Assembly: GCF_029227915.1 (NCBI RefSeq)
Contig: NC_079888.1
Coordinates: forward strand, 18,392,001 to 18,456,000
From: Hydractinia symbiolongicarpus
Lineage: Eukaryota > Cnidaria > Hydrozoa > Anthoathecata > Hydractiniidae
DNA length: 64,000 bases
Reading direction: 5' to 3'
The position numbers and the translations under genes were made by a program. Shown piece after piece: positions 36,537 through 47,501 of this stretch. Position 1 is the stretch's first letter, and each line of letters starts with the position of its first letter. The notes under the pieces are model-generated. The model was not told the DNA's origin. It ran no database searches and saw only the letters and a list, made by a program, of their open reading frames with translations.

Positions 36537-38060
36537 TTACTTTAAAATAGGGTCTTGAAAATTTGTGAGAATACCACATACCGAAATAATTTGATTCAGG
36601 GAGTTCAACATGTTTACTGGAATAACTCGATCGAATATTCGAAAACATTTGAGTCGTTGAATCATTCTTTCCACATGAATTCTTTCTGATGCTATTTGTT
36701 GACTTTTGACTACTTCAGACTCTGAAAATTGCTCGCGTCCTTTTAAAAATGATGGCATAATTAATTCCACACCAAGAGGTTTTACATAGTCCTCTATCAA
36801 AAAACCTCGATCAGCCATAATAGCATCTCCTGCCTGCCAAAGTTCTGGAAATAATAAACCACTTTTGACAACAATATCTTTATCTGAGATGCTACCGGGG
36901 TAGGCACTCGATATAAATGTGAAACCTCCACCAGGAGCAATGCCAACAAGTACTTTAACGGTGGTGTGACTTTTGTATTCTGAGTACATCATTTTGTGTA
37001 AATATAAAGATGAAGGCACTGCAATTTTAAACTCTACACAATCTATAATGCATCGTACGTTTGCAAATCTTTCTTTCATACTAGCTGGCATATTTTCTTG
37101 AACTTGACTGCGGGAAGGCCAAATGCATATTGTTCCGAGCTTAACATACATATAATTTACCCACGTTTGAAAAGTATTTGTTACAGTACCTTCAGACACT
37201 TCAAACAAATATGATAAATGGCAAACATCAAAGTTTCTTCGCATTCTAACAAGGGTCAATAAAAAACTTTCAAGAGGGGACAGCGTACGTGGTCTACCTC
37301 TATCACTAAAACCTTTGACATCTTGATTATTGTAAAGAATAACATTTTCTCCATTTTGTCCTGGGTTTAAAAAAATTAATAATTCTTTAAACACTTCGAT
37401 GTTTGGTATGCCAGTGTAATATTTACATGATGCATCAGATGACAAAACATTTTCGACAAATTTTATTTTAACTGTAGAAATTTTTTCCATGAGTTTGTGT
37501 TTCAACATTTCTATCTCTTTACACAAACTCTTTTTTTCTTCTGTAAGCTTTTCAACTTCTTTTGACAAAAAAATTGCGTCTGGTTCCTCCCTCATAATAA
37601 AGTCTGGCTCAGCTACAAATTCAGTGGAATCATCCCCTATATCAGTCTCATCAGGAATTAGAGTGGATGTTTCTCTAAATTTTTTTCGAGGAGATGGTCT
37701 GTTAACAGGAGCTTTTCTTTTGCTAAAATCCTCCACATTTTCAAATAGTGTAGGTTTGGCTCCATCTCTCAATCTGCGGCGTGTCCCTCCAGGGGCTTTT
37801 ATTATATCACTTTTTGCAAAGTGTTTTTCGCACAGCACAGTATGGCTGGTTACTCTAAAGTTGTCTTGTCCATCAATACGTTTAATTCGGCTGCACCACA
37901 CTTTCCTTGTTCCTGAATCTTTCGGAAATTTAAAAAAACTTATGGTTGAAGATATTAATTCATTTTCAAATTCAACCAGGCTACGATTATTGCATCCCCA
38001 GGCAGCACATTGCTTTCCTTGAGATCTTTTATGTTTTTTCTTCGTATTCCCCTCCGACAT
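36537..38060 (-). CDS. THAP-domain DDE transposase, copy 1
   Basis: Starting at the ATG at 38060, the protein has 507 residues. Residues about 16-105 form a THAP zinc-dependent DNA-binding domain (C18, C23, C77, H80, with W55 and the FKFP turn around P46). A short coiled coil follows (EVEKLTEEKKSLCKEIEML, about residues 183-201). Then come a helix-turn-helix segment and a DDE superfamily-4 catalytic core with D340 (IIDCVEF), D417 (MADRGF) and E464 (HVERMIQRLK). All catalytic residues are present. It should cut and join transposon ends in the nucleus. In-frame codons upstream of this ATG exist only without a better ATG, and in this copy they meet a stop. Identical to copy 2 within the coding region as far as I can see. 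Confidence 0.92.
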   Translation of the reverse strand: MSEGNTKKKHKRSQGKQCAAWGCNNRSLVEFENELISSTISFFKFPKDSGTRKVWCSRIKRIDGQDNFRVTSHTVLCEKHFAKSDIIKAPGGTRRRLRDGAKPTLFENVEDFSKRKAPVNRPSPRKKFRETSTLIPDETDIGDDSTEFVAEPDFIMREEPDAIFLSKEVEKLTEEKKSLCKEIEMLKHKLMEKISTVKIKFVENVLSSDASCKYYTGIPNIEVFKELLIFLNPGQNGENVILYNNQDVKGFSDRGRPRTLSPLESFLLTLVRMRRNFDVCHLSYLFEVSEGTVTNTFQTWVNYMYVKLGTICIWPSRSQVQENMPASMKERFANVRCIIDCVEFKIAVPSSLYLHKMMYSEYKSHTTVKVLVGIAPGGGFTFISSAYPGSISDKDIVVKSGLLFPELWQAGDAIMADRGFLIEDYVKPLGVELIMPSFLKGREQFSESEVVKSQQIASERIHVERMIQRLKCFRIFDRVIPVNMLNSLNQIISVCGILTNFQDPILK

Positions 38061-38073
38061 TTTGTTTACAAAA

Positions 38074-38146
38074 AAGTTTAGCACCGCTTGTCTCGTTTTC
38101 AATACGAGGCATACTATTGCGCAATAATTTATGAAAAGGTCTATTG
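38074..38146 (-). repeat. Right terminal inverted repeat of the transposon, copy 1
   Basis: Partner of 33594-33664. The same sequence recurs at 44846-44918 and 51618-51690 in units 2 and 3, where no matching left repeat exists. Confidence 0.85.
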
Positions 38147-38147
38147 T

Positions 38148-39580
38148 GCTTCATGATGAAGAAATCAAAGCCGCCGAAAGATATTTCTTTGAAAAGGAGA
38201 CAAAAGAAGTCTACCATTTCTTAAGCAAATCAAAGTAGGAAAAAATCTCGACAGAAAAGGATAACATCCTGCTATATACAGGGCCAATTCTACCAAATAA
38301 AGATGTGAAAATTGCTGGTACATTTACAGAGGTGATGAAAGATTTGTCTTCAGTTATGTTTTGCGTTCCCTTACTTGAAAGATTTTCACCAATAGCGTAC
38401 AGTGTATCGTTAGACGTGCACAGGAACATTACAACAGTAAAATATTCTGGTGTTGAGACAACACATCCATATGTCCTCAAGAAGGTACATACCATTGAAG
38501 GAAGAATCCTCATCAAACATATGAAACGGTCATGCCTTCGCTGCAGATATCTTGCCAAACGAACGGTTGAAATAACAATGGGACCGATATCTTCGTGTAA
38601 CATGACCATTGCTCCAGCCTTTTATTTTACCCATTTAGATTTATCTGGTCCATATCGGTCTTATACGCCACAACATAAGCCTACAATAACAAAGATATGG
38701 TTAATTGTCTTTTGTTGTTGTGCCACATCCGCTGTGAAAATCAAAGTTATGGATGATTATTCAACGACATCCTTCATTCAAGCATTCACAAGTGACCACG
38801 GGTACCCAAAACGTGTGCTTTGTTATGAAGGCAGACAACTTGTAAAAGGCTCGGGTACCCAAAACGTGTGCTTTGTGACGTAGGCAGACAACTTGTAAAA
38901 GGCTGCAAAGAGACGCATCTGGATTGGATAAACCTCAAATAAAAATTAATGAAAGCAGCTTGGGTTGAATTTGATGTGTCTGGTACGAGGGCACAATATG
39001 CACGGAAAGGTGGAACGGAAAATTAGAGAGAAAAATTTATCAATTGAAATCACAGATTGTCGATAGTACAGTGGGAAACTTTAGATTCAAGTATTGCTAA
39101 TCAGATCAATAATTTACCCTTTGCTGTAGGAGAGATCACAGGAGACTTTGAATGCATAGATCTCATTACACCTAACAGAACTACAGGGACGTAACAACAA
39201 GCAATGTCCAGATGGAATAATTTTCTGTGATAACTCAACAAAGATCATCAAGGAAAATGAAAAAATATTCAACGCGTGGTTTGAAGTATGGCTTATAGTG
39301 GATGTACCTAAGTTAATGAAGCAATCTAAATGGTTTCAAAGTAATTCGATCAACGTAGGTGACATTATATATTCACGAAACACGATTCAGCCCTATAAAA
39401 TTAGCACACGTATGGTATTATCAAGCATCTGGAATATGGATCGGACGGCTTACCTCGAAAAGCAAAGATTCAATACAGAAACGATAACGAAAATTTGGTA
39501 CGTGAGAAACATAGGTCAGTTCGTGGCCTTGTGGTTATTCATTCGATCGAGGAGTGCGATTTTATTGCTGAACTAGGAAC
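38148..39580 (+). pseudogene. BEL/Pao integrase and C-terminal pol remnant, copy 1
   Basis: Reading resumes with HDEEIKAAERYFF, continuing the frame broken at 33592. Then come segments typical of BEL integrase: LERFSPIAYSVSLDVH, an integrase zinc-binding CLRCRYLAK segment, THLDLSGPY (first catalytic Asp region) and DDYSTTSFIQAF. After a 53-bp tandem duplication that breaks the frame come GCKETHLDW, PNRT..GRNN and NAWFEVWL..VPKLMKQSKWF, the DUF5641-type C-terminus. Multiple stops show it is dead. The plus-strand frames at 38305-38883 and 39298-39576 are parts of it. Confidence 0.85.
38799..38904. repeat. 53-bp tandem duplication inside the BEL integrase remnant
   Basis: CGGGTACCCAAAACGTGTGC starts at 38799 and again at 38852, and both copies end with AACTTGTAAAAGGCT. 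The first copy has TTATGAAGG where the second has GACGTAGG. Because 53 is not a multiple of three it shifts the frame. The same duplication is in units 2 and 3, so it predates the triplication. Confidence 0.9.
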
Positions 39581-40610
39581 CATGGCAAATTAAATCGATA
39601 TGAAATTTTTTTTGGCGAGGAATGTAAAGGTTAGGTTCAAAGACTACAAAATTTATAAAAGTTTAGTAATATTTAATTATTTATATTTATAATTATTTAG
39701 TGATATTTTAGTTTGAGTGACACACCATGCCCATCATCAGCATCCAGGCTACTATATTTGTTTTTGGTTGCCATGCCAACCTGGTGTGATGTATATAAGT
39801 TTTGCCACTCCTTTTTTGTCATTCATCAGTCAGTTCTTGATCAGTCAACATGAAGTTCTTGAGTTTCAATAAACAATATTTCAATGCACAACAATGATGA
39901 TGAGCTGGTAAGTATTAGCTCCTCTATATCATATATTTTATTTCAATTTGTACTGGATATTTACCGTAATTTTGTATCTATTTAGTTTGAACGTATGTCA
40001 AGATATCAATTACAAACACTTCCCTCTCGTGTGACGCCTTAACAATAATCGTTTTTTATCGATTGTGCATCGGTACATGGTTAAATATTACGACCACTTG
40101 CTTGTAAATAACCCGCACAATAACAATATAAACTTATTTTGGGTTTGATCAATTATCGCCCAAGTTCTAACTCACCCACAAATAGTAAGAAAGTAACGTT
40201 CTGCGCGCCAAGCCGCTTATTGCAATTGAAACACCGTCTTTTATGAAGGGGAGAGTTGTAATAACGTGTGACAAAATTGCTGTTTTTGGATTGCGGTGGT
40301 GTATAGTTAAGAAAACATATTTCGTAGAGAAGAGGGTGCAAAAAAGAGTGCTATGTAGTTACTTTGCAAGGCTCCATTTATCGTGCAAATCCGGGCCCGG
40401 GATAGTATTTCCAAAAATATTAGAAAACAAATAATTACACTATAAATGTTTAAGGATGTACTAATTACATAAAAATAACAGGTCGAAATAAATCACCAAA
40501 AAAGCAAGCAAGCCTTTAAAGTCGATTTTCCACTAGACGAAATGTTCTTACGAGCATCTCATTGTGAATTTTGATGAGCGTGCATTTTTATTGCTTTGGG
40601 CTACTAAAAC
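39581..40610. other. Unit 3' part: LTR-like region and unclassified sequence, copy 1
   Basis: Downstream of the BEL remnant, 39711-39905 has features of an LTR: a GAGTGACACACCATG block, a TATATAAG box (39792-39799), an AATAAA signal (about 39868) and a following splice-donor-like GGTAAGT. No second LTR was found upstream, so this is tentative. The remaining 700 bp (to 40610) show no gene; the short frames at 40153-40434 lack motifs. The block recurs at 46353-47382 and 53125-54154. Confidence 0.5.
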
Positions 40611-40729
40611 TTCTGAGTTTGAAGACAAGATCTGTGGAAGTGTTGGTTTTGTGACAAGCTTTATTTCAGAAATATTATATCTAAAATTTGTAAAAAACAG
40701 TTATTTTAATAGCTAAATCTCAGCTCAAT

Positions 40730-43216
40730 ATGGATTTTAAAAAACACGAGTTGGAGATACCAGATTTTGATGATTATTTCAAAAACAACATGGTTGGTAA
40801 GTAACCTTAAACTTTTAAGCTAGCTAGCAAGAGAAATTTACGTTTTAATGGAAAAAAGTGATTGTTAGGAAAACGAAAACTATAAAAAATGTATATATAT
40901 AGGTTTTTTAAATTTATGTAGATATGGATGCCATTACTCTCACAGAAGATGATATTGACAACCCATATGTAAAATTAAATGTTACAATGCTTTCAAAATA
41001 TCCTATGGAACATTTAAAACAGTGGTTAGTATTTAGAGGAGACACTCTACGTGGTATTCACACACTAAAAGATGCCCAAGTTAGGTAAGTGATATTAAAT
41101 TGTAGAGAGAAGCTGAACAGAATTATGGCTTTATTATATTGCAAACACAAATCTAGAAACATAAGAAAAGTGGAATGTTGGTAATTACAATTTCACAACA
41201 GAAGTCAGAGCAACCTCAATAAACTTGGATTTTATAATATTTTCATAGAAAATTATTTTACATGCTTTTTTACCATCATATGTGTATGTAGCTATTTATA
41301 TATAATATATATTCTAAAAAAATATTTTCCTAAATTCAAGATTTTGTATGCATAAAAAGCAACACATTTGTATTCAATGTATTTTTCTTCACTTTAGAGT
41401 ATGGAACTACTTTGAGAATAAAAACAATCAGAAGATTGTTGATCCAACACCTGATAAGCTTTGGATTAGGAAAAAAGCAATGGAGCTAGGAAAAATTTTA
41501 AAACCGCTTTGGAAAGAAGGCTCACTACCTGAAGCACCCTCAGCAATACAAAATGATATGAAAAATCCATTGGACCTCACTGGCTGGTCAAAGTCTTTGC
41601 AAGGTGTACCTGTCTTTACCGTTACGCAAATGACAGACTATCACACAAAAGTAAACAATACATTTGTTGAAAAGGCTAAAACAATTAAAAAACATTTTGC
41701 AAGAGGTGAACAATTTGTAGAAGAAAAATACATTGATACCAGCACAATATATGTCAAACAAGACAATAATATATTTTGTATAAAAGGTATAGCTGCTGCA
41801 AGTTTAAAAAAAATGAATAGATGGGTGTTTATTGTACTTAACAAAATTAATGGTGAAGTTGTATTTGCACATTGTCAATGTCCAGCCGGAAAAACCGGCA
41901 CATGTTCGCATTGCTATGCCGTTATGAAACTGTTAGCTAAATGGGTAGTTGATGAATTGCGTATGATTCCAGAGCCTAAAGCATGCACATCAATGCCATG
42001 TGTTTGGAATGTACCGCAGGCAAGAGAATATATGCAAAAGCCACCTGTCTCAGAACTAACCATTAAATCACCAGATTCAAAAAGGAATGCCACAAATACT
42101 GAAGGAGCTTCTAAAAAAGGAATTACATCTTCATTGTACGAGCCAAGATCTGAACATAACAGAGACACACGTAGTGACAGTTTGAGAATTTTGCTTGACA
42201 ACGTCACTAATTTTCATGGCAAAGCACATGCACCAAAAATTATGAACACAAATCCTCAGCTATACACGCAAACACAATTTGGGCCGGTGCCATTTGGATC
42301 TATTCTGAGCTACCAATGTGCCTTAATGCCACCAGATTTTAAAGTTTACTGTAACATTAAGGAGGATGGAAACAAGGGCGACCGGGTTTTGTTTTCAGAT
42401 TTTACTGACCACTTTTTTAAACAAAATGACAATGTTATCGATAATTATGCCAATGAAATTCATTTAGTTGAGCAAAAAAAGCTAATGTTACTACAAAATT
42501 TAAAAGAGCAGGCAGCTGATGCAATCAGCATCGAAAAAAATACACGAGACCAAGCTAACAATCCAAATTGGTTCAAGTATAGAGAAAACAGATTTACTGC
42601 CTCACTGTGCAACAAACTTGGAAACAGTGGACCCAAAACAGAAAGAGGCTTAAAAACTTTAGCACGAAATATAGTGCATGGTTGTGTACCACAACAGTTT
42701 TTAAAAGTTAAATTTGAGTATGGACGATATCATGAACCCATAGCCATTGCACATTATGAAAGATACATGAAGATTGCAGGTTTCCAAGTTGTTGTGGAAA
42801 ATAATGGTTTAACAATAGATCAAAATAATTATGTGCTTGGAGCTACACCAGATGGAAGAGTTAACTGCAATGGCTTTTATGGCATCCTTGAGGTAAAATG
42901 CAGTCACTTGTAAAGAGACATAGATCCAAAGTTAGTGTGTTCTGTGGCGAAAAACCCTTGCATTCTCTATGACAGCAATACAGAAAATATCAAAATAAAT
43001 AAAGATCACACATATTACAATCAGATACAAATGCAATTGGCTATCACATGTCAAACATGGTGTGATTTTATTTTTTATACCTCAAAAGGTCTTGTAATCG
43101 ACAGAGTGCCATTTGACATGAAATACTGGCAAGAACTACAAAAAAACATTTTACGGTTTTACTTTACATATATGCTACCACAAATCATAGAGAAAGATCA
43201 GGACAAATTGATGTAA
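40730..43216 (+). pseudogene. SWIM/YqaJ-type exonuclease gene, copy 2, nonsense-mutated
   Basis: Predicted exons are 40730-40796, 40922-41084 and 41398-43216. The frame is open through the SWIM region and most of the nuclease domain, but codon 582 (Tyr) is TAA at 42911-42913, five residues after the catalytic lysine of the EVK motif. The product would lose about 100 C-terminal residues, including the YNQIQMQL segment that completes the nuclease fold, so activity is doubtful. Copy 1's stop codon is not present here (TAC at that site). Its original 5' flank beyond 119 bp is replaced by the end of unit 1, so its promoter context is new. Confidence 0.85.
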
Positions 43217-43308
43217 AATAAGACCTGTATATATTTGTAATGTATATATATCACTCTTTTTGTAAATATTTTTGATTTAAAACATTGCTTCAGTCTAAAG
43301 TTGTTTGT

Positions 43309-44832
43309 TTACTTTAAAATAGGGTCTTGAAAATTTGTGAGAATACCACATACCGAAATAATTTGATTCAGGGAGTTCAACATGTTTACTGGAATAACTC
43401 GATCGAATATTCGAAAACATTTGAGTCGTTGAATCATTCTTTCCACATGAATTCTTTCTGATGCTATTTGTTGACTTTTGACTACTTCAGACTCTGAAAA
43501 TTGCTCGCGTCCTTTTAAAAATGATGGCATAATTAATTCCACACCAAGAGGTTTTACATAGTCCTCTATCAAAAAACCTCGATCAGCCATAATAGCATCT
43601 CCTGCCTGCCAAAGTTCTGGAAATAATAAACCACTTTTGACAACAATATCTTTATCTGAGATGCTACCGGGGTAGGCACTCGATATAAATGTGAAACCTC
43701 CACCAGGAGCAATGCCAACAAGTACTTTAACGGTGGTGTGACTTTTGTATTCTGAGTACATCATTTTGTGTAAATATAAAGATGAAGGCACTGCAATTTT
43801 AAACTCTACACAATCTATAATGCATCGTACGTTTGCAAATCTTTCTTTCATACTAGCTGGCATATTTTCTTGAACTTGACTGCGGGAAGGCCAAATGCAT
43901 ATTGTTCCGAGCTTAACATACATATAATTTACCCACGTTTGAAAAGTATTTGTTACAGTACCTTCAGACACTTCAAACAAATATGATAAATGGCAAACAT
44001 CAAAGTTTCTTCGCATTCTAACAAGGGTCAATAAAAAACTTTCAAGAGGGGACAGCGTACGTGGTCTACCTCTATCACTAAAACCTTTGACATCTTGATT
44101 ATTGTAAAGAATAACATTTTCTCCATTTTGTCCTGGGTTTAAAAAAATTAATAATTCTTTAAACACTTCGATGTTTGGTATGCCAGTGTAATATTTACAT
44201 GATGCATCAGATGACAAAACATTTTCGACAAATTTTATTTTAACTGTAGAAATTTTTTCCATGAGTTTGTGTTTCAACATTTCTATCTCTTTACACAAAC
44301 TCTTTTTTTCTTCTGTAAGCTTTTCAACTTCTTTTGACAAAAAAATTGCGTCTGGTTCCTCCCTCATAATAAAGTCTGGCTCAGCTACAAATTCAGTGGA
44401 ATCATCCCCTATATCAGTCTCATCAGGAATTAGAGTGGATGTTTCTCTAAATTTTTTTCGAGGAGATGGTCTGTTAACAGGAGCTTTTCTTTTGCTAAAA
44501 TCCTCCACATTTTCAAATAGTGTAGGTTTGGCTCCATCTCTCAATCTGCGGCGTGTCCCTCCAGGGGCTTTTATTATATCACTTTTTGCAAAGTGTTTTT
44601 CGCACAGCACAGTATGGCTGGTTACTCTAAAGTTGTCTTGTCCATCAATACGTTTAATTCGGCTGCACCACACTTTCCTTGTTCCTGAATCTTTCGGAAA
44701 TTTAAAAAAACTTATGGTTGAAGATATTAATTCATTTTCAAATTCAACCAGGCTACGATTATTGCATCCCCAGGCAGCACATTGCTTTCCTTGAGATCTT
44801 TTATGTTTTTTCTTCGTATTCCCCTCCGACAT
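43309..44832 (-). CDS. THAP-domain DDE transposase, copy 2
   Basis: From the ATG at 44832 this encodes a 507-residue protein with the THAP zinc ligands, coiled coil and D340/D417/E464 triad all intact, as in copy 1. Upstream of the ATG the frame stays open for a further 36 codons here (the copy-1 stop TGA is CGA), but no better ATG is available, so the downstream start is kept. The adjacent right terminal repeat (44846-44918) has no left partner, so this copy can supply transposase but its own DNA should not be mobilised as a unit. Confidence 0.92.
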   Translation of the reverse strand: MSEGNTKKKHKRSQGKQCAAWGCNNRSLVEFENELISSTISFFKFPKDSGTRKVWCSRIKRIDGQDNFRVTSHTVLCEKHFAKSDIIKAPGGTRRRLRDGAKPTLFENVEDFSKRKAPVNRPSPRKKFRETSTLIPDETDIGDDSTEFVAEPDFIMREEPDAIFLSKEVEKLTEEKKSLCKEIEMLKHKLMEKISTVKIKFVENVLSSDASCKYYTGIPNIEVFKELLIFLNPGQNGENVILYNNQDVKGFSDRGRPRTLSPLESFLLTLVRMRRNFDVCHLSYLFEVSEGTVTNTFQTWVNYMYVKLGTICIWPSRSQVQENMPASMKERFANVRCIIDCVEFKIAVPSSLYLHKMMYSEYKSHTTVKVLVGIAPGGGFTFISSAYPGSISDKDIVVKSGLLFPELWQAGDAIMADRGFLIEDYVKPLGVELIMPSFLKGREQFSESEVVKSQQIASERIHVERMIQRLKCFRIFDRVIPVNMLNSLNQIISVCGILTNFQDPILK

Positions 44833-44919
44833 TTTGTTTACAAAAAAGTTTAGCACCGCTTGTCTCGTTTTCAATACGAGGCATACTATTGCGCAATAAT
44901 TTATGAAAAGGTCTATTGT

Positions 44920-46352
44920 GCTTCGTGATGAAGAAATCAAAGCCGCCGAAAGATATTTCTTTGAAAAGGAGACAAAAGAAGTCTACCATTTCTTAAGCAA
45001 ATCAAAGTAGGAAAAAATCTCGACAGAAAAGGATAACATCCTGCTATATACAGGGCCAATTCTACCAAATAAAGATGTGAAAATTGCTGGTACATTTACA
45101 GAGGTGATGAAAGATTTGTCTTCAGTTATGTTTTGCGTTCCCTTACTTGAAAGATTTTCACCAATAGCGTACAGTGTATCGTTAGACGTGCACAGGAACA
45201 TTACAACAGTAAAATATTCTGGTGTTGAGACAACACATCCATATGTCCTCAAGAAGGTACATACCATTGAAGGAAGAATCCTCATCAAACATATGAAACG
45301 GTCATGCCTTCGCTGCAGATATCTTGCCAAACGAACGGTTGAAATAACAATGGGACCGATATCTTCGTGTAACATGACCATTGCTCCAGCCTTTTATTTT
45401 ACCCATTTAGATTTATCTGGTCCATATCGGTCTTATACGCCACAACATAAGCCTACAATAACAAAGATATGGTTAATTGTCTTTTGTTGTTGTGCCACAT
45501 CCGCTGTGAAAATCAAAGTTATGGATGATTATTCAACGACATCCTTCATTCAAGCATTCACAAGTGACCACGGGTACCCAAAACGTGTGCTTTGTTATGA
45601 AGGCAGACAACTTGTAAAAGGCTCGGGTACCCAAAACGTGTGCTTTGTGACGTAGGCAGACAACTTGTAAAAGGCTGCAAAGAGACGCATCTGGATTGGA
45701 TAAACCTCAAATAAAAATTAATGAAAGCAGCTTGGGTTGAATTTGATGTGTCTGGTACGAGGGCACAATATGCACGGAAAGGTGGAACGGAAAATTAGAG
45801 AGAAAAATTTATCAATTGAAATCACAGATTGTCGATAGTACAGTGGGAAACTTTAGATTCAAGTATTGCTAATCAGATCAATAATTTACCCTTTGCTGTA
45901 GGAGAGATCACAGGAGACTTTGAATGCATAGATCTCATTACACCTAACAGAACTACAGGGACGTAACAACAAGCAATGTCCAGATGGAATAATTTTCTGT
46001 GATAACTCAACAAAGATCATCAAGGAAAATGAAAAAATATTCAACGCGTGGTTTGAAGTATGGCTTATAGTGGATGTACCTAAGTTAATGAAGCAATCTA
46101 AATGGTTTCAAAGTGATTCGATCAACGTAGGTGACATTATATATTCACGAAACACGATTCAGCCCTATAAAATTAGCACACGTATGGTATTATCAAGCAT
46201 CTGGAATATGGATCGGACGGCTTACCTCGAAAAGCAAAGATTCAATACAGAAACGATAACGAAAATTTGGTACGTGAGAAACATAGGTCAGTTCGTGGCC
46301 TTGTGGTTATTCATTCGATCGAGGAGTGCGATTTTATTGCTGAACTAGGAAC
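44920..46352 (+). pseudogene. BEL/Pao integrase and C-terminal pol remnant, copy 2
   Basis: Same content as 38148-39580, including the 53-bp duplication (45571-45676). The target-site sequence at its start reads GCTTCGT rather than GCTTCAT. Confidence 0.85.
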
Positions 46353-47501
46353 CATGGCAAATTAAATCGATATGAAATTTTTTTTGGCGAGGAATGTAAA
46401 GGTTAGGTTCAAAAACTACAAAATTTATAAAAGTTTAGTAATATTTAATTATTTATATTTATAATTATTTAGTGATATTTTAGTTTGAGTGACACACCAT
46501 GCCCATCATCAGCATCCAGGCTACTATATTTGTTTTTGGTTGCCATGCCAACCTGGTGTGATGTATATAAGTTTTGCCACTCCTTTTTTGTCATTCATCA
46601 GTCAGTTCTTGATCAGTCAACATGAAGTTCTTGAGTTTCAATAAACAATATTTCAATGCACAACAATGATGATGAGCTGGTAAGTATTAGCTCCTCTATA
46701 TCATATATTTTATTTCAATTTGTACTGGATATTTACCGTAATTTTGTATCTATTTAGTTTGAACGTATGTCAAGATATCAATTACAAACACTTCCCTCTC
46801 GTGTGACGCCTTAACAATAATCGTTTTTTATCGATTGTGCATCGGTACATGGTTAAATATTACGACCACTTGCTTGTAAATAACCCGCACAATAACAATA
46901 TAAACTTATTTTGGGTTTGATCAATTATCGCCCAAGTTCTAACTCACCCACAAATAGTAAGAAAGTAACGTTCTGCGCGCCAAGCCGCTTATTGCAATTG
47001 AAACACCGTCTTTTATGAAGGGGAGAGTTGTAATAACGTGTGACAAAATTGCTGTTTTTGGATTGCGGTGGTGTATAGTTAAGAAAACATATTTCGTAGA
47101 GAAGAGGGTGCAAAAAAGAGTGCTATGTAGTTACTTTGCAAGGCTCCATTTATCGTGCAAATCCGGGCCCGGGATAGTATTTCCAAAAATATTAGAAAAC
47201 AAATAATTACACTATAAATGTTTAAGGATGTACTAATTACATAAAAATAACAGGTCGAAATAAATCACCAAAAAAGCAAGCAAGCCTTTAAAGTCGATTT
47301 TCCACTAGACGAAATGTTCTTACGAGCATCTCATTGTGAATTTTGATGAGCGTGCATTTTTATTGCTTTGGGCTACTAAAACTTCTGAGTTTGAAGACAA
47401 GATCTGTGGAAGTGTTGGTTTTGTGACAAGCTTTATTTCAGAAATATTATATCTAAAATTTGTAAAAAACAGTTATTTTAATAGCTAAATCTCAGCTCAA
47501 T

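Larger units (their letters stand above)
33593..38147. mobile_element. ISL2EU-like DNA transposon, 4555 bp, both ends present
   Basis: The ends are CAATAGACCTTTTCATAAAT (from 33594) and its inverted copy ending at 38146, identical for 20 bp and then imperfect over about 70 bp to the GCAAGCGGTGCT / GACAAGCGGTGCT block. A 7-bp direct repeat GCTTCAT flanks it (33586-33592 and 38148-38154). Two convergent genes fill the interior: SWIM-YqaJ exonuclease on plus and THAP-DDE transposase on minus, 92 bp apart at their stop codons. A YqaJ gene beside an IS5-like DDE transposase is the hallmark I associate with the ISL2EU group (PIF/Harbinger-ISL2EU-Spy assemblage). A 7-bp target duplication is longer than I would expect for that group, so the precise superfamily needs checking. 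This copy keeps both ends, but its YqaJ gene has a premature stop. Confidence 0.85.
33839..40610. repeat. Tandem unit 1 of 3 (6772 bp)
   Basis: The unit starts TTCTGAGTTTGAAGACAAG, 246 bp inside the left end of the transposon, and ends ...GGGCTACTAAAAC about 2.5 kb beyond its right end. Units 2 and 3 start at 40611 and 47383. All spacings between equivalent points are exactly 6772, so there are no indels. Only the dinucleotide TT is shared by left flank, internal junctions and right flank. Private or distinguishing bases here include the TAG at 35539-35541 and an A at 38153 that units 2 and 3 have changed to G. Confidence 0.97.
40611..47382. repeat. Tandem unit 2 of 3 (6772 bp)
   Basis: Same boundaries as unit 1. 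It shares with unit 3, against unit 1, the G in GCTTCGTGATG (44925), the GATTCG in the BEL tail (about 46114) and AAAAACTAC near 46412. Its only private change noticed is the TAA at 42911-42913. Confidence 0.97.

Noticed and set aside
37489-38022. 177-codon plus-strand frame opposite the transposase gene (also at 44261-44794 and 51033-51566)
   Set aside because: It is antisense to the THAP and coiled-coil coding region, has no motif, and follows the codon pattern of the real gene on the other strand.
36537-38102. Longer transposase start at 38102 (copy 1) or 44940 and 51712 (copies 2 and 3)
   Set aside because: The longer frames begin with TTG, extend into the terminal inverted repeat and beyond the transposon's right end in copies 2 and 3, and are closed by a stop in copy 1.
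38211-38609. 132-codon minus-strand frame (repeated in each unit)
   Set aside because: Antisense to the BEL/Pao integrase remnant; the plus-strand frame has recognisable integrase segments.
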